From Flavobacteriales bacterium (GTDB taxonomy: Bacteria; Bacteroidota; Bacteroidia; Flavobacteriales_D; Crocinitomicaceae), in assembly GCA_947380375.1 (NCBI GenBank), contig CANCQX010000005.1:1-52771 (forward strand): a stretch of 52,771 nucleotides of DNA. The letters are read 5' to 3'. The position numbers and the translations under genes were made by a program. Position 1 is the stretch's first letter. Each line of letters starts with the position of its first letter. Under the pieces are notes generated by a model that had not been told where the DNA came from, did not search any database, and saw only the letters and a program-made list of their open reading frames with translations. Positions 7,581 through 17,889 of the stretch are shown one piece after another.

Positions 7581-8642
7581 ATGATTCATACTAATTCCTT
7601 TACAATTGAGTGGATAAAAGAAATGTCCAAAATTAATAGAAAGGCTGATCCAATTCTAATTGAGAAAGTAATTAGAGCAATTTATTTATTGGAATTACTT
7701 CAAAATAATGGACTAAATTTTATATTCAAAGGAGGTACTTCATTAATGTTAATGCTTTCTGAACCAAAAAGATTCTCCATAGATATTGATGTGATAATAG
7801 AAAATAAAGCGGATAATCTTTCCACTATTTTTAATAAAATCATTGAAACATCCGATTTTATAGAATACAAAGAGAATGAAAGGAAATCAAATTCTAGGAT
7901 AGAAAAATCGCACTATAAATTTTACTATTCACCAGTTACAAATTCACGTTCGGATAGCGAATATATTTTATTAGATATATTATTCGAAAAACATCATTAC
8001 GGAATTCACACCCAAGAAATAGAAATTTCATCCCCCTTTATACAAACAACAGAAAACAATTTAAAAGTAACAATTCCCGTTCCTGAAGCAATTTTAGGAG
8101 ATAAACTTACCGCTTTCGCTCCAAATACTACTGGAATACCTTATGAAAAAGGAAAAGAAATAGAAATCATAAAACAACTTTATGACATAGGAAATCTATT
8201 TGAGTTAATAAAAAAACAAGACGTAGTTTCAGAAGTATTCCAACAATTTGCGATTACAGAATTAGCATACCGAAATAAAAATGAACACTCTGTCGAGGAT
8301 GTATTGCAAGATATTTTACAAACCTCATTATTGATAAGTACAAAAGGTCAAAGTGGAATCGGAAATTACACTGAATTACAAAAAGGAATTCAAAACATCA
8401 AAAATTTTATTTTTTCAGAAATATTTCAACTGGAAAAAGCAATTGTATTAGCTTCTAAATCAGCATATTTATCAGTACTTATAAAGAATAAATCAAATGA
8501 TATCCACTTTTTTAAAAATCCGCTAGAAATTAAAGATTGGATAATAGAAACACCTCAAGAAACAAAACTTAATAAATTAAAAAAGACAAATCCAGAGGCA
8601 TTTTATTATTGGTATAAGGCTTGTCAATTAATGAAACAATAA
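7581..8642 (+). CDS. abiEii: AbiEii-type nucleotidyltransferase toxin
   Basis: 353 aa. The nucleotidyltransferase core is clear: FIFKGGTSLMLML (GG-S/T motif) followed by RFSIDIDVIIE with two catalytic aspartates. A second conserved strand LLDILFEKHHYG follows, then the IPVPEAILGDKLTAFAP motif (the family's 'LxxKLxAl'). AbiEii toxins transfer nucleotides to tRNA or similar acceptors and stop growth, with AbiEi neutralising them. Some such pairs give abortive phage immunity. The gene lies 18 bp after abiEi and appears intact. The 3' gap 8643-8786 holds nothing I recognise. Confidence 0.9.
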   Translation: MIHTNSFTIEWIKEMSKINRKADPILIEKVIRAIYLLELLQNNGLNFIFKGGTSLMLMLSEPKRFSIDIDVIIENKADNLSTIFNKIIETSDFIEYKENERKSNSRIEKSHYKFYYSPVTNSRSDSEYILLDILFEKHHYGIHTQEIEISSPFIQTTENNLKVTIPVPEAILGDKLTAFAPNTTGIPYEKGKEIEIIKQLYDIGNLFELIKKQDVVSEVFQQFAITELAYRNKNEHSVEDVLQDILQTSLLISTKGQSGIGNYTELQKGIQNIKNFIFSEIFQLEKAIVLASKSAYLSVLIKNKSNDIHFFKNPLEIKDWIIETPQETKLNKLKKTNPEAFYYWYKACQLMKQ

Positions 8643-8786
8643 ATATAAAATCAAATTATTATTTATCAAAGTGAAACTGGTAATATAAAGATTTCTAAAT
8701 TCACTTTTAATCTGTCAAAAAAATAGGAAATATTTGTGACAATTTACTACTTCGATTTGAAAATAAAAAAGGTGATTTGAAATTGA

Positions 8787-8811
8787 AAAAGCCCCTATTA
8801 ATGGGGCTTTT
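8787..8811 (-). terminator. Terminator downstream of tRNA(CAU)
   Basis: Arms AAAAGCCCC (8787-8795) and GGGGCTTTT (8803-8811) around a 7-base loop, with a U-tract when read on the minus strand. It lies 10 bp beyond the tRNA 3' end. Confidence 0.8.
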
Positions 8812-8820
8812 AACGTGTTG

Positions 8821-8894
8821 TGGTCCCACATGGACTCGAACCATGGACCACCTGATTATGAGTCAGGTGCTCTAACCAACTGAGCTATAGGACC
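8821..8894 (-). tRNA. tRNA with CAU anticodon (Met elongator or Ile2)
   Basis: 74-nt cloverleaf on the minus strand. Acceptor stem 5' half is GGTCCTA, D-arm is AGCTCAGTTGGTTAGAGC, anticodon loop is CTCATAA with anticodon CAU, and the T-arm contains GGTTCGAGTCC. Discriminator base is A and CCA is not encoded. CAU tRNAs are either Met or lysidine-modified Ile2. The CTCATAA loop occurs in both, so identity is left open. The fMet type is unlikely because the first acceptor pair is G-C. Confidence 0.93.
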
Positions 8895-8975
8895 AATACC
8901 TTTTAATCAGTATTTTGGACTGCAAAGATAGTATTCCAAAATAAAAAAACAAGCAGAAATTGAAAAAAATAAAAT

Positions 8976-9995
8976 TTACAAAACCAATTTCGAGCTCCTA
9001 ACTCTTAAAACGGCCATACCTAAAGTTCCTAGTAATATAGTTGCGAAGACTAAATGGCTTGTTTGAACCAAACCTGGCATATTCGCATATGCTAATAAAA
9101 CACCTGAAATTAATTCCAACGCTAATACAATATAAGATGTTCTTAACATGGAAAGCTTTTGAGTGCTCTCATTTTTCCAAGCAATAAAAGTTAAAATAAC
9201 TAAAACTAACCAAGAAAAACTTCTATGAATTAAAAAAGCAATGCCCAATTTATCAGACCAACTTTCACGTCCAAATCCTTGTTTGGTTAACACATCAATA
9301 CTTTCACGAACCTGTGTTCCCAAAAACATTTGTATGAAGGTGATAATGAAACAAAAAATAATAAGCCACTTTAATACAGGTTCAATTATCAAATTTTGAG
9401 ATTGCTTATTACTTATTTTTCTAATTATAACTAATTGTACACCAATAATAACTAGAGCAAAAAACAAATGAACTGTAATCGTCCACGGAACCAAATTTGT
9501 TGCAACAACGATTGACCCAAACCAAGCCTCAAAACCTAAGAAGAGAAGATTAAAACCTGCTAATAATATCAAATTACGTTTTCTGTAGAATAATAAAATC
9601 CATGCAAAAACAACCAAAACAGCATTTCCAGCTAAAAAACCAACTAAACGATTCGCATATTCTGTCCATGTTTTTTTGGCATTAAAATCTTGTTCAACCA
9701 ATAATGATTTATCTTCTTTGATTTTTTTAGAAACATCTTTAAATCCAATTTTACCCAACAAATTAGCAAATTTCTCTATTTTTTCAGCCCTTTTTAAAGC
9801 ATAAATATCTTTGTAATCAATTGGTAATTCTGACTTTTTGGTTGGTGGCACCCATTTACCAAAACACTTTGGCCAATCCGGACAACCCATTCCGCTTCCA
9901 GTAATTCTAACAAAACTACCAGCAATTACTACTAAATAAATTAAAACTAATGTTATCCAATTGAATCTTATAAATGATGTAGAGAAATTCTTCAT
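8976..9995 (-). CDS. ctaA: Heme A synthase (COX15/CtaA)
   Basis: 339-aa integral membrane protein with about eight hydrophobic helices. It oxidises the C8 methyl of heme O to give heme A for cytochrome oxidases. Key motifs: VRITGSGMGCPDWPKCFG near residue 30 (the conserved cysteine loop), EYANRLVG-type motif (TEYANRLVGFLAG) with a heme-ligand region, TVHLFFALV with a heme-ligand His, and IHRSFSWLV and TSHLVFATI with the second heme site histidines. Length is normal for Bacteroidetes CtaA. It stands alone on the minus strand after a tRNA gene. Other oxidase assembly genes are not in this window. Confidence 0.95.
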   Translation of the reverse strand: MKNFSTSFIRFNWITLVLIYLVVIAGSFVRITGSGMGCPDWPKCFGKWVPPTKKSELPIDYKDIYALKRAEKIEKFANLLGKIGFKDVSKKIKEDKSLLVEQDFNAKKTWTEYANRLVGFLAGNAVLVVFAWILLFYRKRNLILLAGFNLLFLGFEAWFGSIVVATNLVPWTITVHLFFALVIIGVQLVIIRKISNKQSQNLIIEPVLKWLIIFCFIITFIQMFLGTQVRESIDVLTKQGFGRESWSDKLGIAFLIHRSFSWLVLVILTFIAWKNESTQKLSMLRTSYIVLALELISGVLLAYANMPGLVQTSHLVFATILLGTLGMAVLRVRSSKLVL

Positions 9996-10069
9996 AATCC
10001 AAAATTTAATGAAAGTAAACCTTACTATTTTAAGTTTGTAAATTTAAGAATTAAGTTCAGAAATATAGA

Positions 10070-10170
10070 TTTTAAGAAGGCAAGATAAAAGACAGCTTCG
10101 CTCAAAGACTGATATAATTAATTCAGTAGTATTAAGTCTTAAGATCTTGACTCTTTTAGTCTTTAAGTCA
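10070..10170. repeat. Intergenic AAGAC/GTCTT-rich element
   Basis: The gap between ctaA and the S9 peptidase gene contains repeated short blocks such as AAAAGAC, AAAGACT, AAGTCTTAAGA, TTAGTCTTTAAGTC and the imperfect palindrome ACTGATATAATTAATTCAGT. The same flavour of sequence fills three gaps in the arsenic operon (21892-23254). It looks like a dispersed intergenic repeat family able to form imperfect hairpins. Confidence 0.35.
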
Positions 10171-10231
10171 AATCAACAAAGTCTAAAAGAATTTTACTAT
10201 TTTCACACCACATTTTTCAAACTCACAAACA

Positions 10232-12271
10232 ATGAAGGTTTCTATTGCGTTATCATTCTTGATTTTATCTTGTTTTACTATGGCTCAAAATATTCTAACT
10301 CCAGAATTAATGTGGAAATTAAAACGAGTAAACGGAGGTTCAATTTCTTCTGATGGAAGATATGTTTTATTTGAAGTTAAAAGTTTTGAAATGGAAACGA
10401 ATAAAGGAAACAATGAAATTTTTGTTTACGACATTCGAAAGGATAAGGTAAAACAGTTAACCACTACCCCATTTTCTGAAATGGAGGCTCAATGGGGGAA
10501 AGATAATTCAATTTGGTTTTTATCAAAAGAAACCGACGATTTACAAATTTGGAAAATGAATATTGATGGAGAAGAAAAATCTAAAATGTCTAACTTCAAA
10601 GATATTGAATTAGAAGGGTTTAAAATAGCTTCAAATGAAAAATCAATCATTACTATTCAAGCGGTAAAAACAAAAAAAACACTTCAAGAAAAATATCCAG
10701 ACTTACCATTATCAAATGCTAGAATTGAAGATGATTTGATGTACAAGCATTGGGATCATTATGATGATAATAAAAAAAGACATCTTTTTGTTCATTCAAT
10801 AGAAAACAATTTAATAGAAACAATTGGAACAGATATTTTAAAAGGAGAAAATTTTGATGGGATACTACCTCCGCACGGTGGTTCAGATCAATTTTGCTAT
10901 ACCCCTGATTATAAATCAATTATATATACATCAAAAAAATTAGTCGGAAAAGAATTTGCTATAAGTACAAATTCAGATCTTTACGAATATTCAATTTCTA
11001 AAAAAACAACTGAAAACATCACATTTTCGCACAAAGGATACGATGTTAGTCCTTCATTTTCTTATGATGAAAAGAAAATGGCTTGGCTATCAATGGCAAT
11101 CGAGGGAAATGAATCTTCAAAAAATGACATTATTGTTCGTGATGTGGCGAGTGGAAAAGATATTAACGTAACAATTAATAATGATGTAACAGTAGATCAA
11201 TTTCAATGGCATCCTTCAGGAAAATTCATTTATTATATTGCTGCTATTAAAGGGACTAAACAAATTTTTGAAGTAACTCTAGAATCAAATACTCACCGAC
11301 AAGTTACTTATGGCCCTTTTGATTTTTTAAGTTTAGCAGTAGCAGACGATGAAATAATTGCAGGTCAACAATCTATGATAGCACCTACAGACTTATACAA
11401 AGTATCTCTTAAAAAATCTAAAATAAAACAAGTTACAGAATTTAATGAGGACATTTTAAAGAAATTAGATAAACCTTCAGTTGAAGAACGTTGGGTAGAA
11501 ACTACTGATGGAAAAAAGATGTTAGTTTGGATGGTTTTACCTCCAAAATTTGATGCAAGCAAAAAATACCCTACCCTTTTATATTGCCAAGGAGGTCCTC
11601 AAAGTCCAGTTAGTCAGTTTTTCTCTTACCGTTGGAATTTTATGGTAATGGCTTCGCAAGGTTATATAGTAGTCGCACCAAACAGAAGAGGATTACCAGG
11701 TTTTGGACAAGACTGGAATGATGCTATTTCAAAAGATTGGGGCGGTCAGGCAATTAGAGATTACCTTTCAGCAATTGATAATGCAGCAACCGAACCATAC
11801 GTTGATGAAACTCGATTGGGGGCAATTGGTGCTTCTTATGGAGGTTATTCTGTGTATTATTTAGCCGGTGTTCACGAAAATAGATTTAAAACATTTGTTT
11901 CACATTGCGGACTTTTTAACCTCGAAAGTTGGTACGGCACAACCGAAGAATTATTTTTTGCAAACAATGAAATTGGCGGACCTTATTGGGATCCTAAAAA
12001 CAAAGAATTGTACGAAAAAAATAGTCCCCATAAAATGGTTGATAAATGGAATACCCCTATTTTAGTTATTCACGGAGAAAAAGACTATAGAGTACCTGAA
12101 AGTGAAGGTATGCAAGCATTTCAAGCAGCTCAACTTAAAGGTTTACGGAGTAAATATTTACATTTCCCAGAAGAAGGACATTGGGTTTCAAGTCCACAAA
12201 ACGGACTACTTTGGTACCGTGAATTTTTCGAATGGTTGGCGACAGATTTGAAAGCAGTAAAAACAAAATAA
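10232..12271 (+). CDS. S9 family serine peptidase (dipeptidyl/acylaminoacyl-peptidase type)
   Basis: 679 aa with a signal peptide (MKVSIALSFLILSCFTMAQ), so periplasmic or exported. Residues ~25-420 form WD40-like beta-propeller blades (SDGRYVLFEVKSF, WGKDNSIWFLSKE, SYDEKKMAWLSMA, WHPSGKFIYYIAA). The C-terminal alpha/beta hydrolase domain carries the catalytic triad: Ser in GASYGGYS, Asp in HGEKDYRVP, His in EEGHWV. The oxyanion region YCQGGPQSP is also present. These enzymes cleave short peptides or acyl/dipeptides from N-termini. Chosen start: the ATG directly before the signal peptide. Monocistronic. Confidence 0.93.
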   Translation: MKVSIALSFLILSCFTMAQNILTPELMWKLKRVNGGSISSDGRYVLFEVKSFEMETNKGNNEIFVYDIRKDKVKQLTTTPFSEMEAQWGKDNSIWFLSKETDDLQIWKMNIDGEEKSKMSNFKDIELEGFKIASNEKSIITIQAVKTKKTLQEKYPDLPLSNARIEDDLMYKHWDHYDDNKKRHLFVHSIENNLIETIGTDILKGENFDGILPPHGGSDQFCYTPDYKSIIYTSKKLVGKEFAISTNSDLYEYSISKKTTENITFSHKGYDVSPSFSYDEKKMAWLSMAIEGNESSKNDIIVRDVASGKDINVTINNDVTVDQFQWHPSGKFIYYIAAIKGTKQIFEVTLESNTHRQVTYGPFDFLSLAVADDEIIAGQQSMIAPTDLYKVSLKKSKIKQVTEFNEDILKKLDKPSVEERWVETTDGKKMLVWMVLPPKFDASKKYPTLLYCQGGPQSPVSQFFSYRWNFMVMASQGYIVVAPNRRGLPGFGQDWNDAISKDWGGQAIRDYLSAIDNAATEPYVDETRLGAIGASYGGYSVYYLAGVHENRFKTFVSHCGLFNLESWYGTTEELFFANNEIGGPYWDPKNKELYEKNSPHKMVDKWNTPILVIHGEKDYRVPESEGMQAFQAAQLKGLRSKYLHFPEEGHWVSSPQNGLLWYREFFEWLATDLKAVKTK

Positions 12272-12369
12272 GCAATAAAAATAGAGTGACTCAATGATTA
12301 CTAACAAGTTTCCCTTAACATCTTTCGCTATATTAGTCATTATTCAATTTCATCTATAGCATATTTTGT

Positions 12370-12377
12370 TAACTTTG
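12370..12377 (+). promoter_or_regulatory. Probable -7 element (TAACTTTG) of the MMPL gene
   Basis: TAACTTTG fits TAnnTTTG and lies 31 bp before the ATG at 12409, a normal leader length for this phylum. The -33 is not clear. Confidence 0.45.
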
Positions 12378-12408
12378 TTAATTACTTTATTTATGATTAT
12401 TTGAATAT

Positions 12409-15039
12409 ATGTGGCGTAAATTTGCAAGTTTAATATTAAGAAATCGTTTATTCATATTGTGTATAATCACAATTTTGACCGTATTTTTCGGTTATTATGC
12501 TGTAACATCTCTTAAAATTGATAATAGATACGGGAACACTCTACCAAAGGAATCTCAAGCACAATCGGATTATTTAAAATTCAAAGAAGAATTTGGGGAA
12601 GATGGATCTACTTTAGTAATTGCAATTCAAACTGATTCACTTTATACAGAAACAAATTTTACAAAATGGAAAGAATTGGGTGACTCCATTCTACAATATG
12701 ATGGAGTTCAAAATGTAATTTCTGAAGCAACATTATTTACTATTAGAAATAACATAAATGAAAATCGATTTGAAATTAAACGTATTTTTTCTGATTTAAC
12801 TTTTAAAGAAAAAAGCATTGATTCAATTCAAAGAGAAATAAAACATAACCCTATCTATAACAAGCTTTTATACAATGATTCAAGCAACGTTTCTTTACTA
12901 CTTATTGGTATGAATGAAAAGTTCTTATCTAATAAAAAGAAATCAGATGTTGTATTTAAGATTGAGAAATTAGCAACTAAATATGAAAAATATTTCGGAA
13001 AAACTCACTTTGCAGGTTTACCTCATATTCGTGTTGTAGTTGGAAAATTAATTATCAAGGAGATGTATTTTTTCCTTGCGCTTTCAGTACTTGCATCATC
13101 ACTTCTACTTTATATTTTCTTCCGCTCTTTCAGAGTAGTAATGCAATGTAACATTGTAGTTTTTATCTCTGTGATTTGGGCATTGGGGAGTATCGGTTTA
13201 TGTGGTTTCAACCTTTCAATTATGATGGCTTTAATTCCACCATTAATGATTGTAATCGGTGTGCCGAACTGCGTATTCCTCATAACAAGATACCATCAGG
13301 AAGTCGAGAAACACGGTAATAAAATCAAAGCTTTGTACACAATGATTCGCCGTATTGGAGCAGTAACATTTTTAACCAATCTTACTACTGCTGTTGGTTT
13401 TTGTACCTTTACAAGTTCTGAAAAATTAATGGAATTTGGTATAATTTCTTCCATCAATATAATGGTGGTTTTTGTGCTATCAATTTGTATTATTCCAATT
13501 TTAGCTTCATTCTCTAAAAAACCAAAAGAACGTCATTTAAGACATCTTTACAGAGTTTATTCGCAAGGTTTCATTGAAAAAATTGTTCGCTGGGTTTCTT
13601 ACAAAAGACCATTAATCTATATCTTATCCGTTTTAATGGTGATTTTTAGTGTGATTGGAATGACCAAAATCGAAGCTACAGGAAATGTAACAGGAGATTT
13701 ACCAAAAGACCACCAAATATCTCAAGATTTAAGATTCGTAGAAAAAAGTTTTGGAGGAGCAATTCCTTTTGAAATGACTATCAACTATAAACAACCTGGT
13801 AGACTTTTCAAACAAGAAACTCTTTACAAGGTAGAAGAAATACAAAATGTTTTTGCTCAAGACTCTATGTTTTCAAAAAGTTTATCTCTTGTTGACTTGA
13901 TAAAAGTGATAAATATGGCTTATTATAGTAATGATAAAGACCAATATAAAATCATATCAAATAGAGACAAAGGAAGACTTAAACAATACATTGATAAATT
14001 TGATTTAAGTAATGCAAATGCTGGAAATTTATCTTTAAAAGAATTAGTTGATACAGCAAGTACAACTTTAAGAATAAGAACTCAAATGAAAGATTTAGGT
14101 TCTTATGAAGTTTCTAAAAAAGTAGATTCACTGAAAAAACAAATTGAATTTATTTTAAATCCTGATAAACAAGAAATTGAACGACTTTATACAAAAGTAG
14201 AAAAAGGAAATAAAGGGTGTATCGACTCAATTATCTACTCATACCCTTCAGTTTACAATGGATTAACAGCAATTTTAAGTAAAGGAAATGCTGATAAACA
14301 ACTTGAATTTGATTTAGATCCAGAAGTTGTAAAAAAATACATTAATAAACCTGGATTTAATAAAAAATTAAGAAAAGCAATAGATGATGAATACTATGAC
14401 CTTGTATTTACAGGTACATCTGTTGTGGTTTCTGCTGGAACTCAATACTTATTCATCAGTTTAATACAAAGTTTAGTATTTGCTGTACTTTCAATTTCGG
14501 CTTTGATGGCGGTATTATTTAGATCGTTTAGAATTATTGTTATATCAATGATTCCAAATATTATACCTCTTCTTTTTACCGCTGGAATTATGGGTTGGTG
14601 CCATATTCCATTAAAACCTTCGACTTTATTGGTTTTCGGAATCGCACTAGGTATTACTGTTGACAATGCAATATTATTCCTAGCAAAATATCGACAAGAA
14701 TTAAAACTACATAAATGGGATATTAAATATGCGATTCTATTATCTTTAAGAGAAACAGGTTTGGGTATATTTTATACTTCTGTAATATTGTTTTTCGGAT
14801 TTATTATGTTTGCGTTTTCACAATTTGGAGGAACTAAAGCTTTAGGTATGTTAGTTTCCCTAACAATAATGGTTGGAATGGCAACTAATTTAGTAATATT
14901 ACCAGCACTACTTTTAACTTTAGAAAGAAGAGCAACAACAAAATCTTTTGAGGAGCCATTTTTTGATATTTACGACGAAGAAGAAGATATTGAATTAGAC
15001 AACTTGCAAGTTGAAAAATTAAAAAAAATAATTGAATAA
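12409..15039 (+). CDS. MMPL/RND superfamily transporter
   Basis: 876 aa with the duplicated MMPL layout. One helix at the N-terminus (FILCIITILTVFFGYYA) leads into a periplasmic loop domain (~35-210), then five hydrophobic segments (~215-350). A second single helix (LIYILSVLMVIFSVIG), another periplasmic domain (~415-670) and a second five-helix bundle (~680-845) follow. The C-terminus is acidic (DIYDEEEDIEL). Such proteins export lipids, hopanoids or hydrophobic compounds. Bacteroidetes copies are often called 'MMPL family' or 'patched-like'. rfbA starts 12 bp downstream, so co-transcription with sugar nucleotide and isoprenoid genes is likely. The substrate is unknown. Confidence 0.9.
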   Translation: MWRKFASLILRNRLFILCIITILTVFFGYYAVTSLKIDNRYGNTLPKESQAQSDYLKFKEEFGEDGSTLVIAIQTDSLYTETNFTKWKELGDSILQYDGVQNVISEATLFTIRNNINENRFEIKRIFSDLTFKEKSIDSIQREIKHNPIYNKLLYNDSSNVSLLLIGMNEKFLSNKKKSDVVFKIEKLATKYEKYFGKTHFAGLPHIRVVVGKLIIKEMYFFLALSVLASSLLLYIFFRSFRVVMQCNIVVFISVIWALGSIGLCGFNLSIMMALIPPLMIVIGVPNCVFLITRYHQEVEKHGNKIKALYTMIRRIGAVTFLTNLTTAVGFCTFTSSEKLMEFGIISSINIMVVFVLSICIIPILASFSKKPKERHLRHLYRVYSQGFIEKIVRWVSYKRPLIYILSVLMVIFSVIGMTKIEATGNVTGDLPKDHQISQDLRFVEKSFGGAIPFEMTINYKQPGRLFKQETLYKVEEIQNVFAQDSMFSKSLSLVDLIKVINMAYYSNDKDQYKIISNRDKGRLKQYIDKFDLSNANAGNLSLKELVDTASTTLRIRTQMKDLGSYEVSKKVDSLKKQIEFILNPDKQEIERLYTKVEKGNKGCIDSIIYSYPSVYNGLTAILSKGNADKQLEFDLDPEVVKKYINKPGFNKKLRKAIDDEYYDLVFTGTSVVVSAGTQYLFISLIQSLVFAVLSISALMAVLFRSFRIIVISMIPNIIPLLFTAGIMGWCHIPLKPSTLLVFGIALGITVDNAILFLAKYRQELKLHKWDIKYAILLSLRETGLGIFYTSVILFFGFIMFAFSQFGGTKALGMLVSLTIMVGMATNLVILPALLLTLERRATTKSFEEPFFDIYDEEEDIELDNLQVEKLKKIIE

Positions 15040-15051
15040 TAAATTTTCATT

Positions 15052-15915
15052 ATGAAAGGAATCATTTTAGCAGGAGGGTCAGGAACAAGGCTTCACCCTC
15101 TTACATTGGCAATTAGTAAACAATTAATGCCAATCTACGACAAACCAATGATTTATTACCCACTTTCAGTATTAATGAGTGCTGGAATTAATGAAATTTT
15201 GATTATATCTACTCCTCATGATTTACCTCATTTTAAAAAATTATTAGGCGATGGATCTCAATTAGGATGTGATTTTCAATATGCAGAACAACCAATACCG
15301 AATGGATTAGCTCAAGCCTTTGTAATTGGTGAAGAATTTATAGGGGATGACAAAGTTGCTCTAATATTAGGAGATAATATTTTTTATGGCGTTGGAATGG
15401 GTAACCTACTAAAAGAAAATGCTAATTCTGTTGGAGGTGTAGTTTATGCTTATCACGTTAGTGATCCTGAAAGATACGGTGTAGTTGAGTTTGACGAAAA
15501 CATGAAAGCTATTTCAATTGAAGAAAAACCGGAAAAACCGAAATCAAATTATGCAGTTCCAGGTTTGTATTTCTATGATAATAGTGTGGTTGAAATCGCT
15601 AAAAACTTAAAACCATCTGCAAGAGGAGAATACGAAATTACCGATGTAAATGCAGAATACTTAAAAAGAGACCTATTAAAAGTGGCTATCTTAAACAGAG
15701 GAACAGCTTGGTTAGATACAGGAACATTCCCTTCCCTTATGCAAGCTGGACAATTCGTACAAGTAATAGAAGAACGTCAGGGTTTGAAAATAGGTTGTAT
15801 TGAAGAGATTGCATACAGAAATGGTTACATCAATAAAGAGCAATTAATTAAAATAGCTACTCCATTAGTGAAAAGTGGTTACGGAACGTACTTATTAAAT
15901 TTAGTGAAAGATTAA
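15052..15915 (+). CDS. rfbA: Glucose-1-phosphate thymidylyltransferase
   Basis: 287 aa, normal length for RmlA/RfbA. It makes dTDP-glucose from dTTP and glucose-1-phosphate, the first step of dTDP-rhamnose synthesis for surface polysaccharides. The nucleotide-binding signature [13 protein letters not shown] is at residues 6-18. Other motifs are [26 protein letters not shown] with the metal-binding Asp, [20 protein letters not shown], and [13 protein letters not shown]. The stop codon overlaps the next start (TAATG), which suggests translational coupling to the polyprenyl synthase. The other rml genes are not in this window. Confidence 0.96.
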   Translation: MKGIILAGGSGTRLHPLTLAISKQLMPIYDKPMIYYPLSVLMSAGINEILIISTPHDLPHFKKLLGDGSQLGCDFQYAEQPIPNGLAQAFVIGEEFIGDDKVALILGDNIFYGVGMGNLLKENANSVGGVVYAYHVSDPERYGVVEFDENMKAISIEEKPEKPKSNYAVPGLYFYDNSVVEIAKNLKPSARGEYEITDVNAEYLKRDLLKVAILNRGTAWLDTGTFPSLMQAGQFVQVIEERQGLKIGCIEEIAYRNGYINKEQLIKIATPLVKSGYGTYLLNLVKD

Positions 15916-16883
15916 TGAAAGATCTTAATCATTACTCAAGTAAGATTGAAGAAGAACTTTTAAAAGTTGGATTTCCAGCAACTCCAACTAATTTATACGA
16001 TCCATTAAAGTATTTTTTGGTTCTTGGAGGAAAAAGAATGCGTCCAATTTTAACACTAATGGGTGCTGAAGCTTTTGGATCGACATTAAAAGAAGCATTG
16101 CCTGCATCATTATCAGTAGAATTATTCCATAATTTTTCATTGATTCATGACGACATTATGGACGAAGCACCTATAAGAAGGGGCCAACCTACTGTTCACG
16201 AAAAATGGAATAAAAATATAGCAATATTATCGGGTGATGTTTTACTTGTTAAAGCTTACCAAGAATTAGCAAAACAAGATCCTTCTGTTTTACCGGATTT
16301 ACTAAATCTATTCAATAAAACAGCTGTAGAAGTCTGTGAAGGTCAGCAATATGATATGGATTTTGAAAGTATTGACAATGTATCTATCACAGAATACATC
16401 GAAATGATACGTTTAAAGACTTCAGTATTATTAGGTTGCGCACTTGAAATGGGAGCAATAATTGCCGGGGCTAACCAGAATGACAGAAAATTAATTTATG
16501 AATTTGGACAACAAATAGGAATTGCATTTCAAATTCAAGATGATATATTAGACTTATATGCTGACCCTAAAAAATTCGGTAAACAAGTAGGTGGAGATGT
16601 AATATCAAATAAAAAAACACTTCTACTTTTAAAAGCATTTGAAATAGCCAACGAAGAACAAAAAAACAAACTTAACTCTTTATTAACGGAGAAAGATTTT
16701 GATTTAAAAATAGCTTCGGTTCGTTTTTTATTTGACAATCTTGGTGTACGAGATACGTGCAAAGAAATAATGAATAAACATTATTCAATTGCTAAAACAG
16801 CACTAAATCAAACGAGTATTTCAGAAAATAAAAAAAAGCCACTATTAGAATTAGCAGCTTATTTAATGGAAAGAGAAATCTAA
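15915..16883 (+). CDS. Trans-polyprenyl diphosphate synthase
   Basis: 322 aa isoprenyl synthase, extending allylic diphosphates with isopentenyl diphosphate. First Asp-rich motif is in LIHDDIMDEAPIRRGQPTVH (DDxxD). The second is in AFQIQDDILDLYADPKKFGKQVGGD (DDxxD). KRMRPIL near residue 38 binds diphosphate. Chain length (geranylgeranyl versus octaprenyl/heptaprenyl for menaquinone) cannot be fixed by eye. It starts within the rfbA stop codon overlap and ends 4 bp from the convergent epimerase gene. Confidence 0.93.
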   Translation: MKDLNHYSSKIEEELLKVGFPATPTNLYDPLKYFLVLGGKRMRPILTLMGAEAFGSTLKEALPASLSVELFHNFSLIHDDIMDEAPIRRGQPTVHEKWNKNIAILSGDVLLVKAYQELAKQDPSVLPDLLNLFNKTAVEVCEGQQYDMDFESIDNVSITEYIEMIRLKTSVLLGCALEMGAIIAGANQNDRKLIYEFGQQIGIAFQIQDDILDLYADPKKFGKQVGGDVISNKKTLLLLKAFEIANEEQKNKLNSLLTEKDFDLKIASVRFLFDNLGVRDTCKEIMNKHYSIAKTALNQTSISENKKKPLLELAAYLMEREI

Positions 16884-16887
16884 TTAG

Positions 16888-17889
16888 TTACAATCTTCCC
16901 TTCACAGCATTCTCAACCATTTCATCAATGGTTCTAAATCCATAATTTAAAGCATTTTTAATTTTAGAAGCATCATAAACAGTAGTTCCGAAAGCACTTC
17001 TAGCCGTTTCTTTTGTGATAGGAGATTTCTTTACTGTTAATTTAGAAATAACCCACATTACACGCCAAGTTAAACCCATTAACAAAGGATTTACTAATAA
17101 AGTAGCTTCCTTTTTATTTAGGTTACGAGCTATTGTATCAAATAAATTCTTGAAAGTTGAATTTTCACCAATACATAAATAACGTTCGTTTTTAAAATCG
17201 CTATTCATCAACTTCAACATTATTAATGCAACATCTCTTGCATCAACAAAAGCATTTGCACCTGAAGTGTAAAAACGTAATCCCTTTTCAACAGTTGCAA
17301 ACATAGTAAGAGAACTTTCCTGCCAATCTCCTGCACCAATAATTACACAAGGATTTACAATTACAACATCCAAACCTTCCTCTACTCCTCTCCAGACTTC
17401 TTTTTCAGCAGAATATTTTGAAATAGAATAACCAGAAGTAGTTGGAGATTGTTTCCACTTTGTTTCTTCTGTAACAATTGGATCATTTTCACCATTACCA
17501 ATTGCAGCTGTTGAACTAACGTAACATAATTTCTTTATACCTAATTCTAAACATGAATTAACAACATTTGATGTCCCTTCGCGATTAATTTTCATCATCT
17601 TATAGAAATCATCTTTATAGAAAGACACAATTGCGGCACAATGGTAAACATATTCACAACCTTCCATCGTTTCATGTAAGGTAACACTATCAAGCACATC
17701 ACAATTCACCCATTTAATAGAATCAAAGCGAGTTTGACCATTTATTGGGTCATAATAAAGAAACAATCGATGAACTAATTCGATCTTTTTTTCATTTCTA
17801 AAAATCGCCTTAATAGAAGTAAAATCATTTGTTAATTCTAAAAGTAAATGACTACCTAATAATCCTGTACCACCAGTTACTAATATCAT
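16888..17889 (-). CDS. NAD(P)-dependent epimerase/dehydratase (extended SDR)
   Basis: 333 aa. N-terminal Rossmann motif MILVTGGTGLLGSHLLLEL (TGxxGxxG). Acidic residue region CDVLDSVTLHETMEGCEYVYHCAA follows. The SDR active site shows Ser (YVSSTAAIG) and YSISKYSAEKEV with catalytic Tyr and Lys. It resembles dihydroflavonol reductase/3-beta-HSD-like SDRs common in Flavobacterium. Substrate unknown. It overlaps the upstream M42 peptidase gene by 4 bp (17886-17889), so the two are probably one transcript. Confidence 0.9.
   Translation of the reverse strand: MILVTGGTGLLGSHLLLELTNDFTSIKAIFRNEKKIELVHRLFLYYDPINGQTRFDSIKWVNCDVLDSVTLHETMEGCEYVYHCAAIVSFYKDDFYKMMKINREGTSNVVNSCLELGIKKLCYVSSTAAIGNGENDPIVTEETKWKQSPTTSGYSISKYSAEKEVWRGVEEGLDVVIVNPCVIIGAGDWQESSLTMFATVEKGLRFYTSGANAFVDARDVALIMLKLMNSDFKNERYLCIGENSTFKNLFDTIARNLNKKEATLLVNPLLMGLTWRVMWVISKLTVKKSPITKETARSAFGTTVYDASKIKNALNYGFRTIDEMVENAVKGRL

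Noticed and set aside
10147-10353. 68-aa ORF overlapping the S9 peptidase start
   Set aside because: Overlaps the signal peptide of the real gene in another frame and includes the intergenic repeat.
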